Assembly (NCBI GenBank): GCA_024970065.1
Contig: CP103908.1
Location: forward strand, 1,178,001 to 1,242,000
From: Pediococcus acidilactici
Lineage (GTDB): Bacteria > Bacillota > Bacilli > Lactobacillales > Lactobacillaceae
Direction of reading: 5' to 3'
Length of the DNA: 64,000 nucleotides
Positions 28,686 through 38,592 of the stretch are shown piece after piece. The notes beneath the pieces are model-generated. The model ran no database searches and was not told the origin of the DNA. It worked only from the letters and a program-made list of their open reading frames with translations. Each line of letters begins with the position of its first letter. Position 1 is the stretch's first letter. Position numbers and translations under genes: made by a program.

Positions 28686-29703
28686 ATTGCCATCCGTTTT
28701 TAAATTTAACTAGAAACAGCTCAAAGAGCTCTTGTGGGGGTCTTTGGGTTGTTTTTAATTGCTCTTCTAAAGCCAACAAACCTAAAAACGCACGCTTAAG
28801 GCTGACCATATCAAATTGGCGCACCGCCTGCATCGCTAGTTTAATCCGGTACGGATGGGCCTTTAATTCTTGAGCAAGTTTTCCCTGAGAAAATCCCCGC
28901 TCCGTTAAGACCTTAACCTGCAAAAGTAACCGAAATTGGCTAACTAAGGCCGCGTTAATTCGGAGTGGTTGTTCTTGATTAAGTAATAAAACGGAATAAT
29001 CCGCAATTGATTGGCGAACATCCCCTTTCATCAGCACCTTAATTAGGTCAAAAACATTTTGGGTTAGACTTTTGGGCACTAATTTTTGAACCGCTTCTAA
29101 ATCAATGCTTTTGGAATCGGCCGCGTATACCGTTAATTTTTCCAGTTCATTAATTACTTGTGCCAAGTTATTTCCGGTACGCAAAATTAGTTCTTCAACT
29201 GCTGGTCCCGCAATTTGAATTTGTCGCTCGTTAACAAACTGTTGAATTAACTGCCGAGTATCAGCCTCTTTTGGCGGGTTAGCGTCAATGACGGTGGCCT
29301 GCTTTTTCAGATCTTTAACAATTTTTTTTCGGCCGTCAAGTTTATCATATTTAGCCGCGAACACTAAAATCGTCGTTGGTTCCGGTTGTTTCAGGTAATT
29401 TATCAAGCCGTCCAAATTAAACTTAACTTTGGTTTTTTCTCCCGTTAAAAATACCGGATTATTAGCGATAACTAGCCGGTAGTCCCCAAAAAATGGCGAA
29501 GACTGCGCATCATCTAATAGCAAGCCTAAATCGGTATTTTCTAAATCATACGTACCCACGTTCATCACTTGCTGGTCTTCTGGAATTAACGCGGTTAGAA
29601 TTTTTTTGGCTGCGTTTTGGATGTAGCTATCCGGGCCCTCAATCAAGTAAATTGGTTGCAGGTTTCCCTGAGCAACGTCTTTTTTTAAATCAGTAAGTTT
29701 CAT
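28684..29703 (-). CDS. holA: DNA polymerase III subunit delta
   Basis: The clamp-loader subunit that opens the beta clamp. 339 residues with the AAA-like N-terminal domain (YLIEGPDSYIQ), a degenerate P-loop as usual for delta, and the C-terminal helical collar domain. Its ATG overlaps the comEC stop (ATGA), so it is the last gene of the comEA-comEB-comEC-holA operon. This order is standard for Firmicutes. Confidence 0.92.
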   Translation of the reverse strand: MKLTDLKKDVAQGNLQPIYLIEGPDSYIQNAAKKILTALIPEDQQVMNVGTYDLENTDLGLLLDDAQSSPFFGDYRLVIANNPVFLTGEKTKVKFNLDGLINYLKQPEPTTILVFAAKYDKLDGRKKIVKDLKKQATVIDANPPKEADTRQLIQQFVNERQIQIAGPAVEELILRTGNNLAQVINELEKLTVYAADSKSIDLEAVQKLVPKSLTQNVFDLIKVLMKGDVRQSIADYSVLLLNQEQPLRINAALVSQFRLLLQVKVLTERGFSQGKLAQELKAHPYRIKLAMQAVRQFDMVSLKRAFLGLLALEEQLKTTQRPPQELFELFLVKFKNGWQ

Positions 29704-31958
29704 TGAACAATGCTTCCTTTTTTATCAATTCCTACTTTCCATCTTCCCATACCATTGAAAAAATATCTATAAGAAATCATCCCGTAATCTTGCGTGGACA
29801 CCGTCGGAATGCGTAATTGCCGTAAGCGCTCAACCACTTCCGGATTTGGGTGGCCGTACCGGTTGTTTCGTCCCGCCGAAACGACCGCTAATTTAGGAGA
29901 GATCGCGGATAATAATTCAGACGAATTGGCAGTTTTGCTACCATGGTGCCCTAGTTTAAAAATATCTACCTTGCCAATCGATTCGGGATTTTGCAGTAGT
30001 TTTTGCTCCCCGTTAGTATCTAAATCACCCGTCAATAAAATTCTTTTTCCGCCAAATTTACCTTCAAGCACTAATGAATCTTCGTTTGCACCCTTTCCCG
30101 GCCGTTCTGGATATAAAATCTGCAACGGTAGACGGGCAACTTGAGCACCTTTTAATACCGCCACGATACGGGTTTGGTGAAGATACGGTAAAATTTGGTA
30201 ACGAAAATTATCCGTTTTTTCTACCCCCGCGGGAAAGAGTAGCTGACGCACCTTTAAATTCTGTAAAATCACCTTTGCTTCTCCAACGTGATCAACGTCT
30301 TGGTGAGTTAAGCATAGTGTGTCAATTTTACCGATTCCCATACTTTGTAAATAATTAATTGAACTATTTTTAGCAATTGAAGAAGCCGTTTTTGACCGGG
30401 AACCAAATTGCAACTTGCCGCCCGTATCAACCATGGTAACCGATCGGTTAAACGGTTCTCGAATTAAGATACTGTCCCCCTGCCCCACATCAAAAAACGT
30501 AATTTCACCAAAAGGAAGTATATGAAAGTAAATCCCAGTCACCAACCAAGTTAGCCAATAAATTTTACCCAGTCTTTTCTTTAAACTTTGCGCGTTGCTT
30601 GATATCAACTTTAAGGCGATTATCAAAAGAAAGCACACCAACCATCGCCCGGGTTTTCCAATCAACAAAAGGCCTGGTAACCGATCTAACTGTTGCAGCC
30701 CCCATTCCACTCCCTTGATTGCTTGGTTAATTAAGCCGGCAGTCAAGGGAACGCAAAATGCAGTTACCACAATTGGAATTACCAAACTTGAAAAGATCGG
30801 CACACATAGTAAATTAAAGAGTACCGTCAAAAGATGGATTTTGTACATCGAAAAAAGAATGATCGGCACTTCAACTAAAAATAATTTAAATGAAATTTCA
30901 AGGCTATTCGTCGTATTTTGACTAATTAGCACCAAAGACAATATGTAACTTAATTGGCCGCCCATTTGAAGGAGAACGAATGGGTTTACCCAAAGGTTCA
31001 TCAATAAAACTACGCACCAAATTTCAATTCCACTCAAAAAATTCAACCCGAGGCGTTGCGTCACCAGCTTAATTAAAACAAGCGTTACGGCTCGAAAGAG
31101 GCTAGTACTTCCCCCTCCGAGAATAAAGTAGATCGGTAAAATCACTATTTGAATGGTCACCAGAGTTTCCCGATCAATTCGTAGCCAAACCCCGATTTTT
31201 TCGATTAGCCTGACGAAGTAAAAGACGTGTAATCCAGAAATACAAAACAAGTGGATAATCCCTAAGTTACGTAATTTTTCACTATTTTCTTTTAAAAAAT
31301 CAGTCTGTTCGCCTAAAATAATTCCCGCACAGTAACTCCGTAATGGTTCTGCAAAACGTTGGCAACGATCGAGAAGCCTTTTTCGCCAGTGGTGAACCCA
31401 TGCTGAAAAGTTGCGTAAGGGTAACTGCTGCGCGGCAACTAACTGCGCTTTGCTCAAATTGTAATAAACTTTTTTTCCGTACATAATGCGCCGAAAATCA
31501 AATTGGTTAACGTTAGTTGGTTGCGCTAAGGGTCCCAAATTTCCCTTAACCGTAAGCTCTAAATCTCGAGTATTATTTCGTAGTTTCTGTATTGCTTCGA
31601 ATTGGTCAAGCGGGATAAAGGCTTGCACTCCCTGATGGTCAAAGCTGTTGTCAAACGCGTGGATGCTGAATCCATCATCCCGAATTTTAACTTCGTCAGG
31701 ATGGACTTTCAACGTTATTCGAACATTTTCGTGATCCTTTTGGTGTTGCACGATAAAGTGAGACTCTTGGATGAAATGCCATCCGAAAAGTGTCCCCAGG
31801 ACCATTACTTGTATTACTGGTAAAAGTTGCTTCAAACAGCTAACTCGTAGCAGCCAAATTGCTCCTAATATTAAAAAAACTACTGATCGGGTAAAAATCC
31901 ACCCGGATAGCCAAAAAACCGTCACCGTTGGCCAAATTAAAGAACGATTACTTTCCAT
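29700..31958 (-). CDS. comEC: DNA internalisation channel ComEC/Rec2
   Basis: A full-length 752-residue competence protein forming the membrane channel for single-stranded DNA uptake. An N-terminal membrane/OB region (1-190), the competence core with many membrane helices (about 200-480, including IFCISGLHVFYF-type helix), and a C-terminal metallo-beta-lactamase domain (from about 490: DVGQGDSILI, LTHQDVDHVG) are all present without frameshift. It overlaps comEB by 11 bases and holA by 4. Confidence 0.93.
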   Translation of the reverse strand: MESNRSLIWPTVTVFWLSGWIFTRSVVFLILGAIWLLRVSCLKQLLPVIQVMVLGTLFGWHFIQESHFIVQHQKDHENVRITLKVHPDEVKIRDDGFSIHAFDNSFDHQGVQAFIPLDQFEAIQKLRNNTRDLELTVKGNLGPLAQPTNVNQFDFRRIMYGKKVYYNLSKAQLVAAQQLPLRNFSAWVHHWRKRLLDRCQRFAEPLRSYCAGIILGEQTDFLKENSEKLRNLGIIHLFCISGLHVFYFVRLIEKIGVWLRIDRETLVTIQIVILPIYFILGGGSTSLFRAVTLVLIKLVTQRLGLNFLSGIEIWCVVLLMNLWVNPFVLLQMGGQLSYILSLVLISQNTTNSLEISFKLFLVEVPIILFSMYKIHLLTVLFNLLCVPIFSSLVIPIVVTAFCVPLTAGLINQAIKGVEWGLQQLDRLPGLLLIGKPGRWLVCFLLIIALKLISSNAQSLKKRLGKIYWLTWLVTGIYFHILPFGEITFFDVGQGDSILIREPFNRSVTMVDTGGKLQFGSRSKTASSIAKNSSINYLQSMGIGKIDTLCLTHQDVDHVGEAKVILQNLKVRQLLFPAGVEKTDNFRYQILPYLHQTRIVAVLKGAQVARLPLQILYPERPGKGANEDSLVLEGKFGGKRILLTGDLDTNGEQKLLQNPESIGKVDIFKLGHHGSKTANSSELLSAISPKLAVVSAGRNNRYGHPNPEVVERLRQLRIPTVSTQDYGMISYRYFFNGMGRWKVGIDKKGSIVQ

Positions 31959-32430
31959 CCCTTAGCAATGTTTTAATGTCCGTTTTTGCTAGATCTTCAT
32001 CCGTAAATTTGATTTGTTTAACCGCAACATTTTTTCGTTTTAAAAGCGCTAAAGCATAGGGATCGTTATTATAGTTACGTAAATAATTGATCTTGACGAT
32101 CCCCGTTTGTAAAAGCATTTTGGTACATTGTAAACACGGAAAATCGGTGACGTAAATTTCCGCCCCGTCAGTCGCTACACCAAATTTAGAGCATTGCAGT
32201 ACCGCGTTCATTTCCGCATGAATCGTCCGTACACAGTGTCCGTCAACTAAATAGCAGCCTTCGTCTAGACAATGCACGTCCCCACTGACCGAGCCGTTAT
32301 ATCCCCCAGCGATCACCCGGCGATCGCGGACAATAATTGCTCCCACGGAAAGTCGTTTGCACGTACTCCGTAGAGATAACAATAGTGCTTGCGTCATAAA
32401 ATATTGGTCCCAATCAATTCTTTTATCCAT
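31948..32430 (-). CDS. comEB: ComEB/dCMP deaminase family protein
   Basis: A 160-residue zinc-dependent deaminase fold. HAEMNA supplies the zinc His and catalytic Glu; PCLQC supplies the two Cys ligands. It most likely deaminates dCMP to dUMP, as family members do; ComEB itself is dispensable for transformation in Bacillus. It lies between comEA and comEC, overlapping comEC. Confidence 0.92.
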   Translation of the reverse strand: MDKRIDWDQYFMTQALLLSLRSTCKRLSVGAIIVRDRRVIAGGYNGSVSGDVHCLDEGCYLVDGHCVRTIHAEMNAVLQCSKFGVATDGAEIYVTDFPCLQCTKMLLQTGIVKINYLRNYNNDPYALALLKRKNVAVKQIKFTDEDLAKTDIKTLLRDGK

Positions 32431-32446
32431 TTTTAACCACCCTTTT

Positions 32447-33139
32447 TTAAACCGTAATTGAATCCTTTAATCCTGCAAAAATTTTATCACCAATTCCTTG
32501 GACCTGCTTTAAATCGTCAATGGTCTTGAAACCTCCCCGTTCTTCACGATAACTAATGATTTGGTCCGCTTTTTTATCGCCAATCCCGTTCAACGTCAAT
32601 AATGCCGCTTTATCAGCCGTATTAATGTTCACTAAGTCACTGGTTGATGAAGAGCTGGTTGAGCCTGATGCCAAACTAGCACTCCCAGAATTGTTCGCAG
32701 AACCCATTAGTTGTTTAGGATCAAAATCCTTAATTTCTCCCTTAATGGGGATATACACCACCTGTTGGTCACTTAATTGTAGCGCCATGTTAATGTTTTT
32801 CCGGTCTGCAGATTTAGTTAGTCCACCGGCCAACTCAATTCCGTCGACCACCCGCATACCTGGTTTTACTTCGTAAACCCCCGGATTTTTGACGGCACCC
32901 TTCACGTCTACCATTAATTTCTGGTTACCGCCCGCTTTAGGCGAATTACTGGACGTCAGAGTTGCAGGAACGGAGCTAGCTGAAGCACTAGAGTCCGCCA
33001 TCATCATTTTTGAATCCTCCTGAGATCCTTGCGTAACCGATTTAGGCCAGAACAAACTACCAACCAACAGGCAAAGTACCATTAAGATGCTTCCTATTAT
33101 AATTGGTTTTTGGTATTTTTCCCAAATTTCTTCCCACAT
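32447..33139 (-). CDS. comEA: Competence DNA receptor ComEA
   Basis: A membrane-anchored double-stranded-DNA receptor of 230 residues. One membrane helix lies at about 13-30, followed by a Ser-rich linker, an SLBB domain (about 70-130), a second Ser/Gly-rich linker and a C-terminal double helix-hairpin-helix (LLTLNGIGDKKADQII and DLKQVQGIGDKIF). The start is the ATG behind GAGGAGGGG. The upstream region holds the coaD terminator and a possible extended -10 (TTGTATATA), but I saw no cin-box for ComX. Confidence 0.93.
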   Translation of the reverse strand: MWEEIWEKYQKPIIIGSILMVLCLLVGSLFWPKSVTQGSQEDSKMMMADSSASASSVPATLTSSNSPKAGGNQKLMVDVKGAVKNPGVYEVKPGMRVVDGIELAGGLTKSADRKNINMALQLSDQQVVYIPIKGEIKDFDPKQLMGSANNSGSASLASGSTSSSSTSDLVNINTADKAALLTLNGIGDKKADQIISYREERGGFKTIDDLKQVQGIGDKIFAGLKDSITV

Positions 33140-33165
33140 TTGTTCCCCTCCTCACCTATATATAC

Positions 33166-33195
33166 AAAAAAAGACCGAATTTTTTTCCGGTCTTT
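33166..33195 (-). terminator. Terminator of the coaD operon
   Basis: AAAGACCG/CGGTCTTT stem (33170-33195) followed by seven T on the minus strand. Confidence 0.85.
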
Positions 33196-33198
33196 AAC

Positions 33199-33681
33199 TT
33201 ATTTATTTTTTAAACGACTTATTAATTGCAGTTCTACCGCATCCGGCACCAGCCCGTGGATGCTACCACCCATTTTTACCACTTCTTTTATTAAGCTCGA
33301 AGAAGTGAAATTCCATTTTGGATCAGCTGGCAAAAAGACGGTTTCTACTTGATTGGCCAAGAATTGGTTCATTTGTGCCACCTGGGTTTCAAAATCTAGG
33401 TCGGCAGCATTGCGAACCCCCCGTACTAAAACGTCTGCTTGCAACTCTTTAAACGTATCCACCGTTAGCCCTCGTGCGCTGGTAAAACTCACGTTATCTA
33501 GCCCTTGCACAGCCGTGGTTAGTAAATTAACCCGTTCCTGGGGTGAGAACAGCGGCTTTTTATTTGTGTTAATAGCCACCACCACCACCAATTCGTCGAA
33601 AATTTGGGCGGCACGGCGTATTAAATCCACGTGTCCGTTAGTGACCGGGTCAAAACTACCCGCATAAAGCGCCTTTGTCAT
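33199..33681 (-). CDS. coaD: Phosphopantetheine adenylyltransferase
   Basis: Transfers AMP from ATP to 4'-phosphopantetheine in coenzyme A synthesis. 160 residues with the nucleotidyltransferase motif [10 protein letters not shown] at 7-16 and the ISSTxIR-equivalent TSSSLIKE late. It lies 31 bases after rsmD, the usual Firmicute pairing. Confidence 0.95.
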   Translation of the reverse strand: MTKALYAGSFDPVTNGHVDLIRRAAQIFDELVVVVAINTNKKPLFSPQERVNLLTTAVQGLDNVSFTSARGLTVDTFKELQADVLVRGVRNAADLDFETQVAQMNQFLANQVETVFLPADPKWNFTSSSLIKEVVKMGGSIHGLVPDAVELQLISRLKNK

Positions 33682-33712
33682 TGTATTTTGCTTCCTTATT
33701 AATAAATTTTAT

Positions 33713-34267
33713 CTAACTGCCTGCCTTATAAATGACAATCTTAGTGATTCCGTAACGTTGCTCCCTGGCTTTTGCTAACCAACCAATTTGGTCAGGCAAC
33801 TCCACTTCTTCGCTAGTTTCACAGACAATCGTAACGTCTTTGGCAAGCAAGTCCAGTTCCATGAGGCTTACAATATCTTGTGCGATAGTCTGCAAAGCGT
33901 AAGGCGGATCAAAAAACACCATGTTATACGTTGCCGATTGCTTTGCCAGTTTATGTACCACTTTCTTGCTATCTCCCTTAACCACCTGAAAACGTTCCGG
34001 ATGTTTAGTGACTTGCACATTATCTCGAATGGTCTTAATCGCCGCCATCTGCTTATCGATTAAGGTAGCATGGTCCATCCCCCGGGAAACCGCCTCAATC
34101 GCAAGCCCCCCGCTTCCAGCATACATATCTAAAACCGCTCCTCCGTCGAAATACGGCCCAATAATGTTAAACACATTTTCTTTAATTTTATCAGTCGTGG
34201 GGCGGGTTTTCATACCAGGAACCGCCTTTAAACGCCGGCCCCCAAAATCACCAGATATAATTCTCAT
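33713..34267 (-). CDS. rsmD: 16S rRNA (guanine966-N2)-methyltransferase RsmD
   Basis: A 184-residue SAM-dependent methyltransferase acting on small-subunit RNA. It has an AdoMet motif near VLDMYAGSGGLAIEA (residues about 45-59) and the N6/N2-type catalytic motif DPPY in MVFFDPPYAL. Its start shares a base with the ylbG stop (TAATG). Confidence 0.93.
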   Translation of the reverse strand: MRIISGDFGGRRLKAVPGMKTRPTTDKIKENVFNIIGPYFDGGAVLDMYAGSGGLAIEAVSRGMDHATLIDKQMAAIKTIRDNVQVTKHPERFQVVKGDSKKVVHKLAKQSATYNMVFFDPPYALQTIAQDIVSLMELDLLAKDVTIVCETSEEVELPDQIGWLAKAREQRYGITKIVIYKAGS

Positions 34268-34527
34268 TACTCATCTTCCTCTGTTATCGTATAGTCCTCG
34301 TCGTAGTTAACCCGTAAATCCGCACGTGGTGAAATGTAAGCCGTGCGTACAAAGTTAAAACTACGGACTTTTTTTAAGGCTTCCGGAGCATCAGCCCGGT
34401 TAACGTACAAAATTAGGTAATGCATCTCTTTAGAAAGGTAATTGATATCCCCTAATTTCTTCAAAGCCGTAACTTTTTTTAAATGGCTGAAGAAAATTAC
34501 AATGCTTTGTCGTTCAGTAATTTCCAT
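34267..34527 (-). CDS. ylbG: YlbG-family protein (DUF2129)
   Basis: An 86-residue small protein of the YlbG family, found throughout Firmicutes next to rsmD and ftsW. Function is unknown. Visible: a hydrophobic strand pattern in the first third and an acidic tail (DEDYTITEEDE). It is tightly packed, directly abutting ftsW and overlapping rsmD by one base. Confidence 0.88.
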   Translation of the reverse strand: MEITERQSIVIFFSHLKKVTALKKLGDINYLSKEMHYLILYVNRADAPEALKKVRSFNFVRTAYISPRADLRVNYDEDYTITEEDE

Positions 34528-35733
34528 TTACTCTGCTTCTTCCCTTTGTTGTATTCTTTGGCTTCTCTTTTGTGAAGCGCTGATGTTTAGTAGCACCCCA
34601 ATTGTAGCAGATAAAACAATCATACTAGACCCCCCATAACTAATGAAGGGGAAGGTTACCCCGGTAATGGGGATCAAACCGGTGATTCCACCAACGTTAA
34701 AGAAGGTCTGAACCACTAAATACGTCGCGATTCCGTAGCAGATTAACGTATCGTACATCCGGTTAGATTTGGTTCCTAAGATGATTGCCCGAAAAATGAT
34801 TACGAAGAGGACTGAAATGATAATAATCACCATAATTAATCCTAGCTCTTCAGCCACCACGGACATGATGAAATCAGTATTGGCTTCTGGCAAGTAACCC
34901 TTTTTTTGGATACTATTTCCTAAGCCAACTCCAAAAATCCCCCCATTGCCAAGCGCGTAATATGAGTTAACCAACTGGTTTCCGGCTCCCTTTGAAAGCT
35001 CAAATGGGTGTGCAAAGCCAACCAATCTTTGGAGCATGTAATTGGAGGTATTAACGTCAATTTTAGACGCCACCGTCGTTAACAGACCAAAAAAGATTGC
35101 TAAGCCCGCAAAAATTATCGCAACACTCCGACGATAATTCTTTCCAGCCGCCAAGAATAGCACGATTGCAATTGCCGCGTTAATTGTAGAACCTCCTAAG
35201 TCGTGCTCTAAAAAGTTCAACACAACGAGGCCAAACACAATAACCGCTGGGCTCCAAGTCGTTTTCGCCGAGATTTCATCACCTAATTCCATGCGATGCT
35301 GGTGTAACGACAAAATATTGGCTAAGTAAAGTATAATAAACAGTTTTAGGTATTCCGCTGGCTGAATCCCAAATGAACCAATGTAAATCCAACCGGTGGC
35401 TCCGTTGGTATTAGACCCAAAGAAAATTAAGTATACCGATGCTAACAGCAGAGCCACAAACGCAAACATCAGGATTCTCTTATTACGAAAAACCTTCTTG
35501 TTCATTAAAAAGACTAGCAGGGTAATTACAAACCCAACGGCCACCCACACCGCTTGCTTCAATAAATAGCTTTTAGCACTAATCCCATTTTGTATATAGT
35601 AGTCTGCACTGGCCGAATACACCATAATAATCCCAAAAATACTAAGTAACACGTATGGAAAAACGACCCATAAATCTAGGTCTGGAAGCCGTCGCTTTAG
35701 TTTTTGCGGCAGCCAATTTATAATGCTTTGCAT
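34528..35733 (-). CDS. ftsW: FtsW/RodA/SpoVE family cell-division glycosyltransferase
   Basis: A 401-residue SEDS protein with ten membrane segments that polymerises lipid II into peptidoglycan. Visible motifs include GIQPAEYLKL, HDLGGSTI and ADTDFIMSVVAEELG-like (ANTDFIMSV), and the C-terminal PFISYGGSS. Position with ylbG, rsmD, coaD and typA matches ftsW rather than rodA in lactobacilli. Start ATG has AGGGTGG upstream. Confidence 0.9.
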   Translation of the reverse strand: MQSIINWLPQKLKRRLPDLDLWVVFPYVLLSIFGIIMVYSASADYYIQNGISAKSYLLKQAVWVAVGFVITLLVFLMNKKVFRNKRILMFAFVALLLASVYLIFFGSNTNGATGWIYIGSFGIQPAEYLKLFIILYLANILSLHQHRMELGDEISAKTTWSPAVIVFGLVVLNFLEHDLGGSTINAAIAIVLFLAAGKNYRRSVAIIFAGLAIFFGLLTTVASKIDVNTSNYMLQRLVGFAHPFELSKGAGNQLVNSYYALGNGGIFGVGLGNSIQKKGYLPEANTDFIMSVVAEELGLIMVIIIISVLFVIIFRAIILGTKSNRMYDTLICYGIATYLVVQTFFNVGGITGLIPITGVTFPFISYGGSSMIVLSATIGVLLNISASQKRSQRIQQREEAE

Positions 35734-35795
35734 TGTTATCCACCCTTATCCTAATAATACTGTTCTATTATATCCTATATTTTCCCCGGAAAATT

Positions 35796-35829
35796 AAAAA
35801 GGGGCCGAGAAAATTTTTCCCGACCCCTT
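35796..35829 (-). terminator. Terminator of typA
   Basis: AAGGGGTCGGGAAA pairs with TTTCTCGGCCCCTT (35799-35829), followed by T5 on the minus strand. Confidence 0.85.
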
Positions 35830-35887
35830 CTTAAGAAGAACTTAAACAGCGTTATTTGGCAACGCGTTTACGTTCCCCTGGTATTTA

Positions 35888-37732
35888 TTATTTTTTAGCA
35901 GCCATTTTACGTTTCTTAGCAGCTTTTTCCCGTTCGTTAGTGTTCAAGATTTGCTTACGGAGACGAATATTTTCTGGCGTAACTTCACAATATTCATCTT
36001 CATTTAAGAATTCAAGGGATTCTTCAAGCGTCATGTGCAATGGTGCTTTAACCTTAGCAATATCTTCAGAACCAGCAGCCCGGACGTTAGTTTGGTTCCG
36101 TCCCCGGGTGATATTTACTGAAATATCATTTTCCCGGCTGTTTTGGCCAACGATCATTCCTTCGTATACTTCAGTTCCGGCATCGGTAAAGATTATTCCC
36201 CGATCTTGAATAGCCATGATTGCGTAAGTCGTTACCTTACCAGAGTTGATGGATACCAAAGTACCGTTACGACGGCCTGGGTTCCAGTTCTTAATAACTG
36301 GGAGATATTCTTGGAAAGTATGGTTCATAATTCCGTATCCCCGAGTCATTGAAAGGAATTCGGTCGAGTAACCGATTAATCCCCGTGAAGGAGCTAAGAA
36401 AGTTAACCGAGTTTGTCCGTTTCCGGTTGATTCCATGTTCTTCATTTCACCTTTACGTTGTGAAAGTGAATCGATAACTGAACCGGTATATTCATCAGGA
36501 GTATCAATTTGAACTGATTCAAACGGTTCACACATCTTACCGTCAACTTCTTTAAGGATAACTTCTGGACGAGAAACTTGAAGTTCGTAGCCTTCGCGAC
36601 GAAGCATTTCAATCAAGATTGAAAGATGAAGTTCCCCACGACCAGAAACGACCCAAGCACCAGGATCATCCGTATCGTCAACTCGTAAGGAAACGTCCGT
36701 GTGCAATTCTTGTTTCAAACGTTGTTCCAATTGCCGAGAAGTTACAAATTTACCTTCACGTCCTGCAAATGGTGAATCGTTAGTTCTGAAAGTCATTTGT
36801 AAAGTTGGTTCGTCAATTCGTAAGACCGGCAATGCTTCTGGATGTTCGGCATCCGCTACGGTTTCCCCAACGAAAATGTCTTCCATCCCGGAAACGGCAA
36901 TTAAGTCACCGGCCTTAGCTTCCTTAATTTCCAAACGCTTCAAGCCAAAGTAACCAAACAACTTAGTAACCCGGAAGTTCTTCTTACTACCATCTAATTT
37001 CATTACGGTAACGTTATCGCCGACCTTAATGGTACCGCGGAATACACGACCAATTCCGATCCGACCTACGAAATCGTTATAATCAAGCATTGCTACTTGG
37101 AATTGAAGTGGTTGATCAGAAGTATCTTCCGGAGCAGGAATGGTCTTCACAATCGTGTCAAAAATTGGTTTCATCGTGTGTTCTTGTTCTGCAGGATCTG
37201 AAGAGAAGCTTGAAGTTCCGTTCAAAGCTGAAGCATAAACCACTGGGAATTCAAGTTGATCTTCGTCAGCGCCAAGTTCAATGAACAAGTCCAAAACTTC
37301 GTCAACTACTTCTTCAGGACGAGCGCCGGGACGGTCGATCTTGTTAACCACCACGATTGGGGTCAAGTGTTGTTCCAAAGCCTTCTTTAATACGAAGCGG
37401 GTTTGTGGCATAGTTCCTTCAAACGCGTCCACAACCAACAAAACACCGTCAACCATGCGCATGATCCGTTCTACTTCACCACCGAAGTCCGCATGTCCTG
37501 GAGTATCTAAGATATTAATTTGCTTGTCGCCATAACGAACAGCTGTATTCTTAGAAAGAATGGTGATCCCACGTTCCTTTTCGATGGCGTTGGAGTCTAA
37601 CGCCCGATCTTCGATTTGAACGTGTTCATCTAACGTGTCCGATTGTTTTAACAATTCATTAACTAACGTTGTTTTACCGTGGTCAACGTGAGCAATAATC
37701 GCAATATTTCTAATATCGTCTCTTAATTTCAA
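35888..37732 (-). CDS. typA: GTPase TypA/BipA
   Basis: A ribosome-binding translational GTPase of 614 residues, involved in 50S assembly and stress or cold growth. G1 [10 protein letters not shown]3 [10 protein letters not shown]4 NKIDRPGA, and the C-terminal BipA domain ([18 protein letters not shown]) are present. The start is TTG at 37732: [14 protein letters not shown] follows directly, as in family N-termini, with AGGGAG 9 bases upstream, and the upstream in-frame codons have no family match. The probable leader carries a terminator-like hairpin. Confidence 0.95.
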   Translation of the reverse strand: MKLRDDIRNIAIIAHVDHGKTTLVNELLKQSDTLDEHVQIEDRALDSNAIEKERGITILSKNTAVRYGDKQINILDTPGHADFGGEVERIMRMVDGVLLVVDAFEGTMPQTRFVLKKALEQHLTPIVVVNKIDRPGARPEEVVDEVLDLFIELGADEDQLEFPVVYASALNGTSSFSSDPAEQEHTMKPIFDTIVKTIPAPEDTSDQPLQFQVAMLDYNDFVGRIGIGRVFRGTIKVGDNVTVMKLDGSKKNFRVTKLFGYFGLKRLEIKEAKAGDLIAVSGMEDIFVGETVADAEHPEALPVLRIDEPTLQMTFRTNDSPFAGREGKFVTSRQLEQRLKQELHTDVSLRVDDTDDPGAWVVSGRGELHLSILIEMLRREGYELQVSRPEVILKEVDGKMCEPFESVQIDTPDEYTGSVIDSLSQRKGEMKNMESTGNGQTRLTFLAPSRGLIGYSTEFLSMTRGYGIMNHTFQEYLPVIKNWNPGRRNGTLVSINSGKVTTYAIMAIQDRGIIFTDAGTEVYEGMIVGQNSRENDISVNITRGRNQTNVRAAGSEDIAKVKAPLHMTLEESLEFLNEDEYCEVTPENIRLRKQILNTNEREKAAKKRKMAAKK

Positions 37733-37770
37733 AATTTGTTTCTCCCTTTCATTTTGCAATGGCTTTACAT

Positions 37771-37802
37771 AAAAAAACCTGTGACTCATTGTTCGGTCAC
37801 AG
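37771..37802 (-). terminator. Hairpin and T-run between the IMPase gene and typA
   Basis: CTGTGAC/GTCACAG stem (37779-37802) followed by seven T on the minus strand. It begins 8 bases after the IMPase stop and lies only 39 bases before typA. Besides ending the upstream transcript it may lie inside the typA leader. Confidence 0.8.
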
Positions 37803-37809
37803 CACAAGC

Positions 37810-38592
37810 TCATTTTACTATGTTCATTATAGTAGCAAATGCCTTTTTCGTAGCAACTAGTACAACGCCCGATTTTAGCATATTAAGTGGCCTTCCGTCA
37901 ACACGGTCAACCATGAGCCCCAGCACCGACGCTAAAGCGTTTCCAGCGGCAAAATCCCACGGCTTTAGAGTAGAAGCATAGCCAACTTGCTTGCCTAAAA
38001 TCACCCGACTAAATTCAATTCCCGCACTGCCTAAAACCCGCGAGCCCAGACTTTGAGCTTCGATTGTTTGAAAATTATATTTATTTGCAATCAACATTGG
38101 GCCACTCAGCCCCACTAACCCGTTTGCTAACGGGAGGTCCGCTGGCGCTGCCAATTTAACTTCGTTACAAAAAGCCGCGTCAATTCCAGGGCCGCCGTGC
38201 AATAGCCGGTCACGCATCACGTCGTAAATATATCCCAAAAGTGGTTGTCCATCTTCATATAGCGCAATCATCACCGCAAAGTCTTCGCCCTGCTTCACAA
38301 AATTCATGGTCCCGTCAATTGGATCGATAACCCAAACTAAACCGGTAAAATCCGTAATTTGGTGTTCGGTTTCTTCCGCTAAGATTTTTGCCGACCCCAA
38401 TTGCGACTTTAAAAAAGCAATGATTCTTCGTTGATTTTCTTTATCCAGCGTAGTTACCAAATCGCGACGCCCGGTCTTTTCATCAACCGCATAACGTTGC
38501 TGCATCCGCTCTAAAATAAACTGTCGATCCTGTCGCAAAAAAATACAGATTTCTTGATCAAGCCGTGCTAATTGTTTTTTAGTGATATCCAT
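37810..38592 (-). CDS. Inositol monophosphatase family protein
   Basis: A 260-residue Mg2+-dependent phosphatase. Motif A is WVIDPIDGTMNF, with ligand Glu in the preceding AEETEH; motif B is the WDFAAGNAL stretch, the Asp completing the metal site. Substrates range from inositol phosphate to PAP or fructose bisphosphate; which applies here is not known. It overlaps the upstream UPF0223 gene by 14 bases. Confidence 0.88.
   Translation of the reverse strand: MDITKKQLARLDQEICIFLRQDRQFILERMQQRYAVDEKTGRRDLVTTLDKENQRRIIAFLKSQLGSAKILAEETEHQITDFTGLVWVIDPIDGTMNFVKQGEDFAVMIALYEDGQPLLGYIYDVMRDRLLHGGPGIDAAFCNEVKLAAPADLPLANGLVGLSGPMLIANKYNFQTIEAQSLGSRVLGSAGIEFSRVILGKQVGYASTLKPWDFAAGNALASVLGLMVDRVDGRPLNMLKSGVVLVATKKAFATIMNIVK
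37826..37856 (-). promoter_or_regulatory. Candidate typA promoter inside the IMPase gene end
   Basis: A perfect TATAAT (37826-37831) with TTGCTA 19 bases upstream (37851-37856) on the minus strand. Transcription would begin upstream of the hairpin at 37771-37802. Confidence 0.4.
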
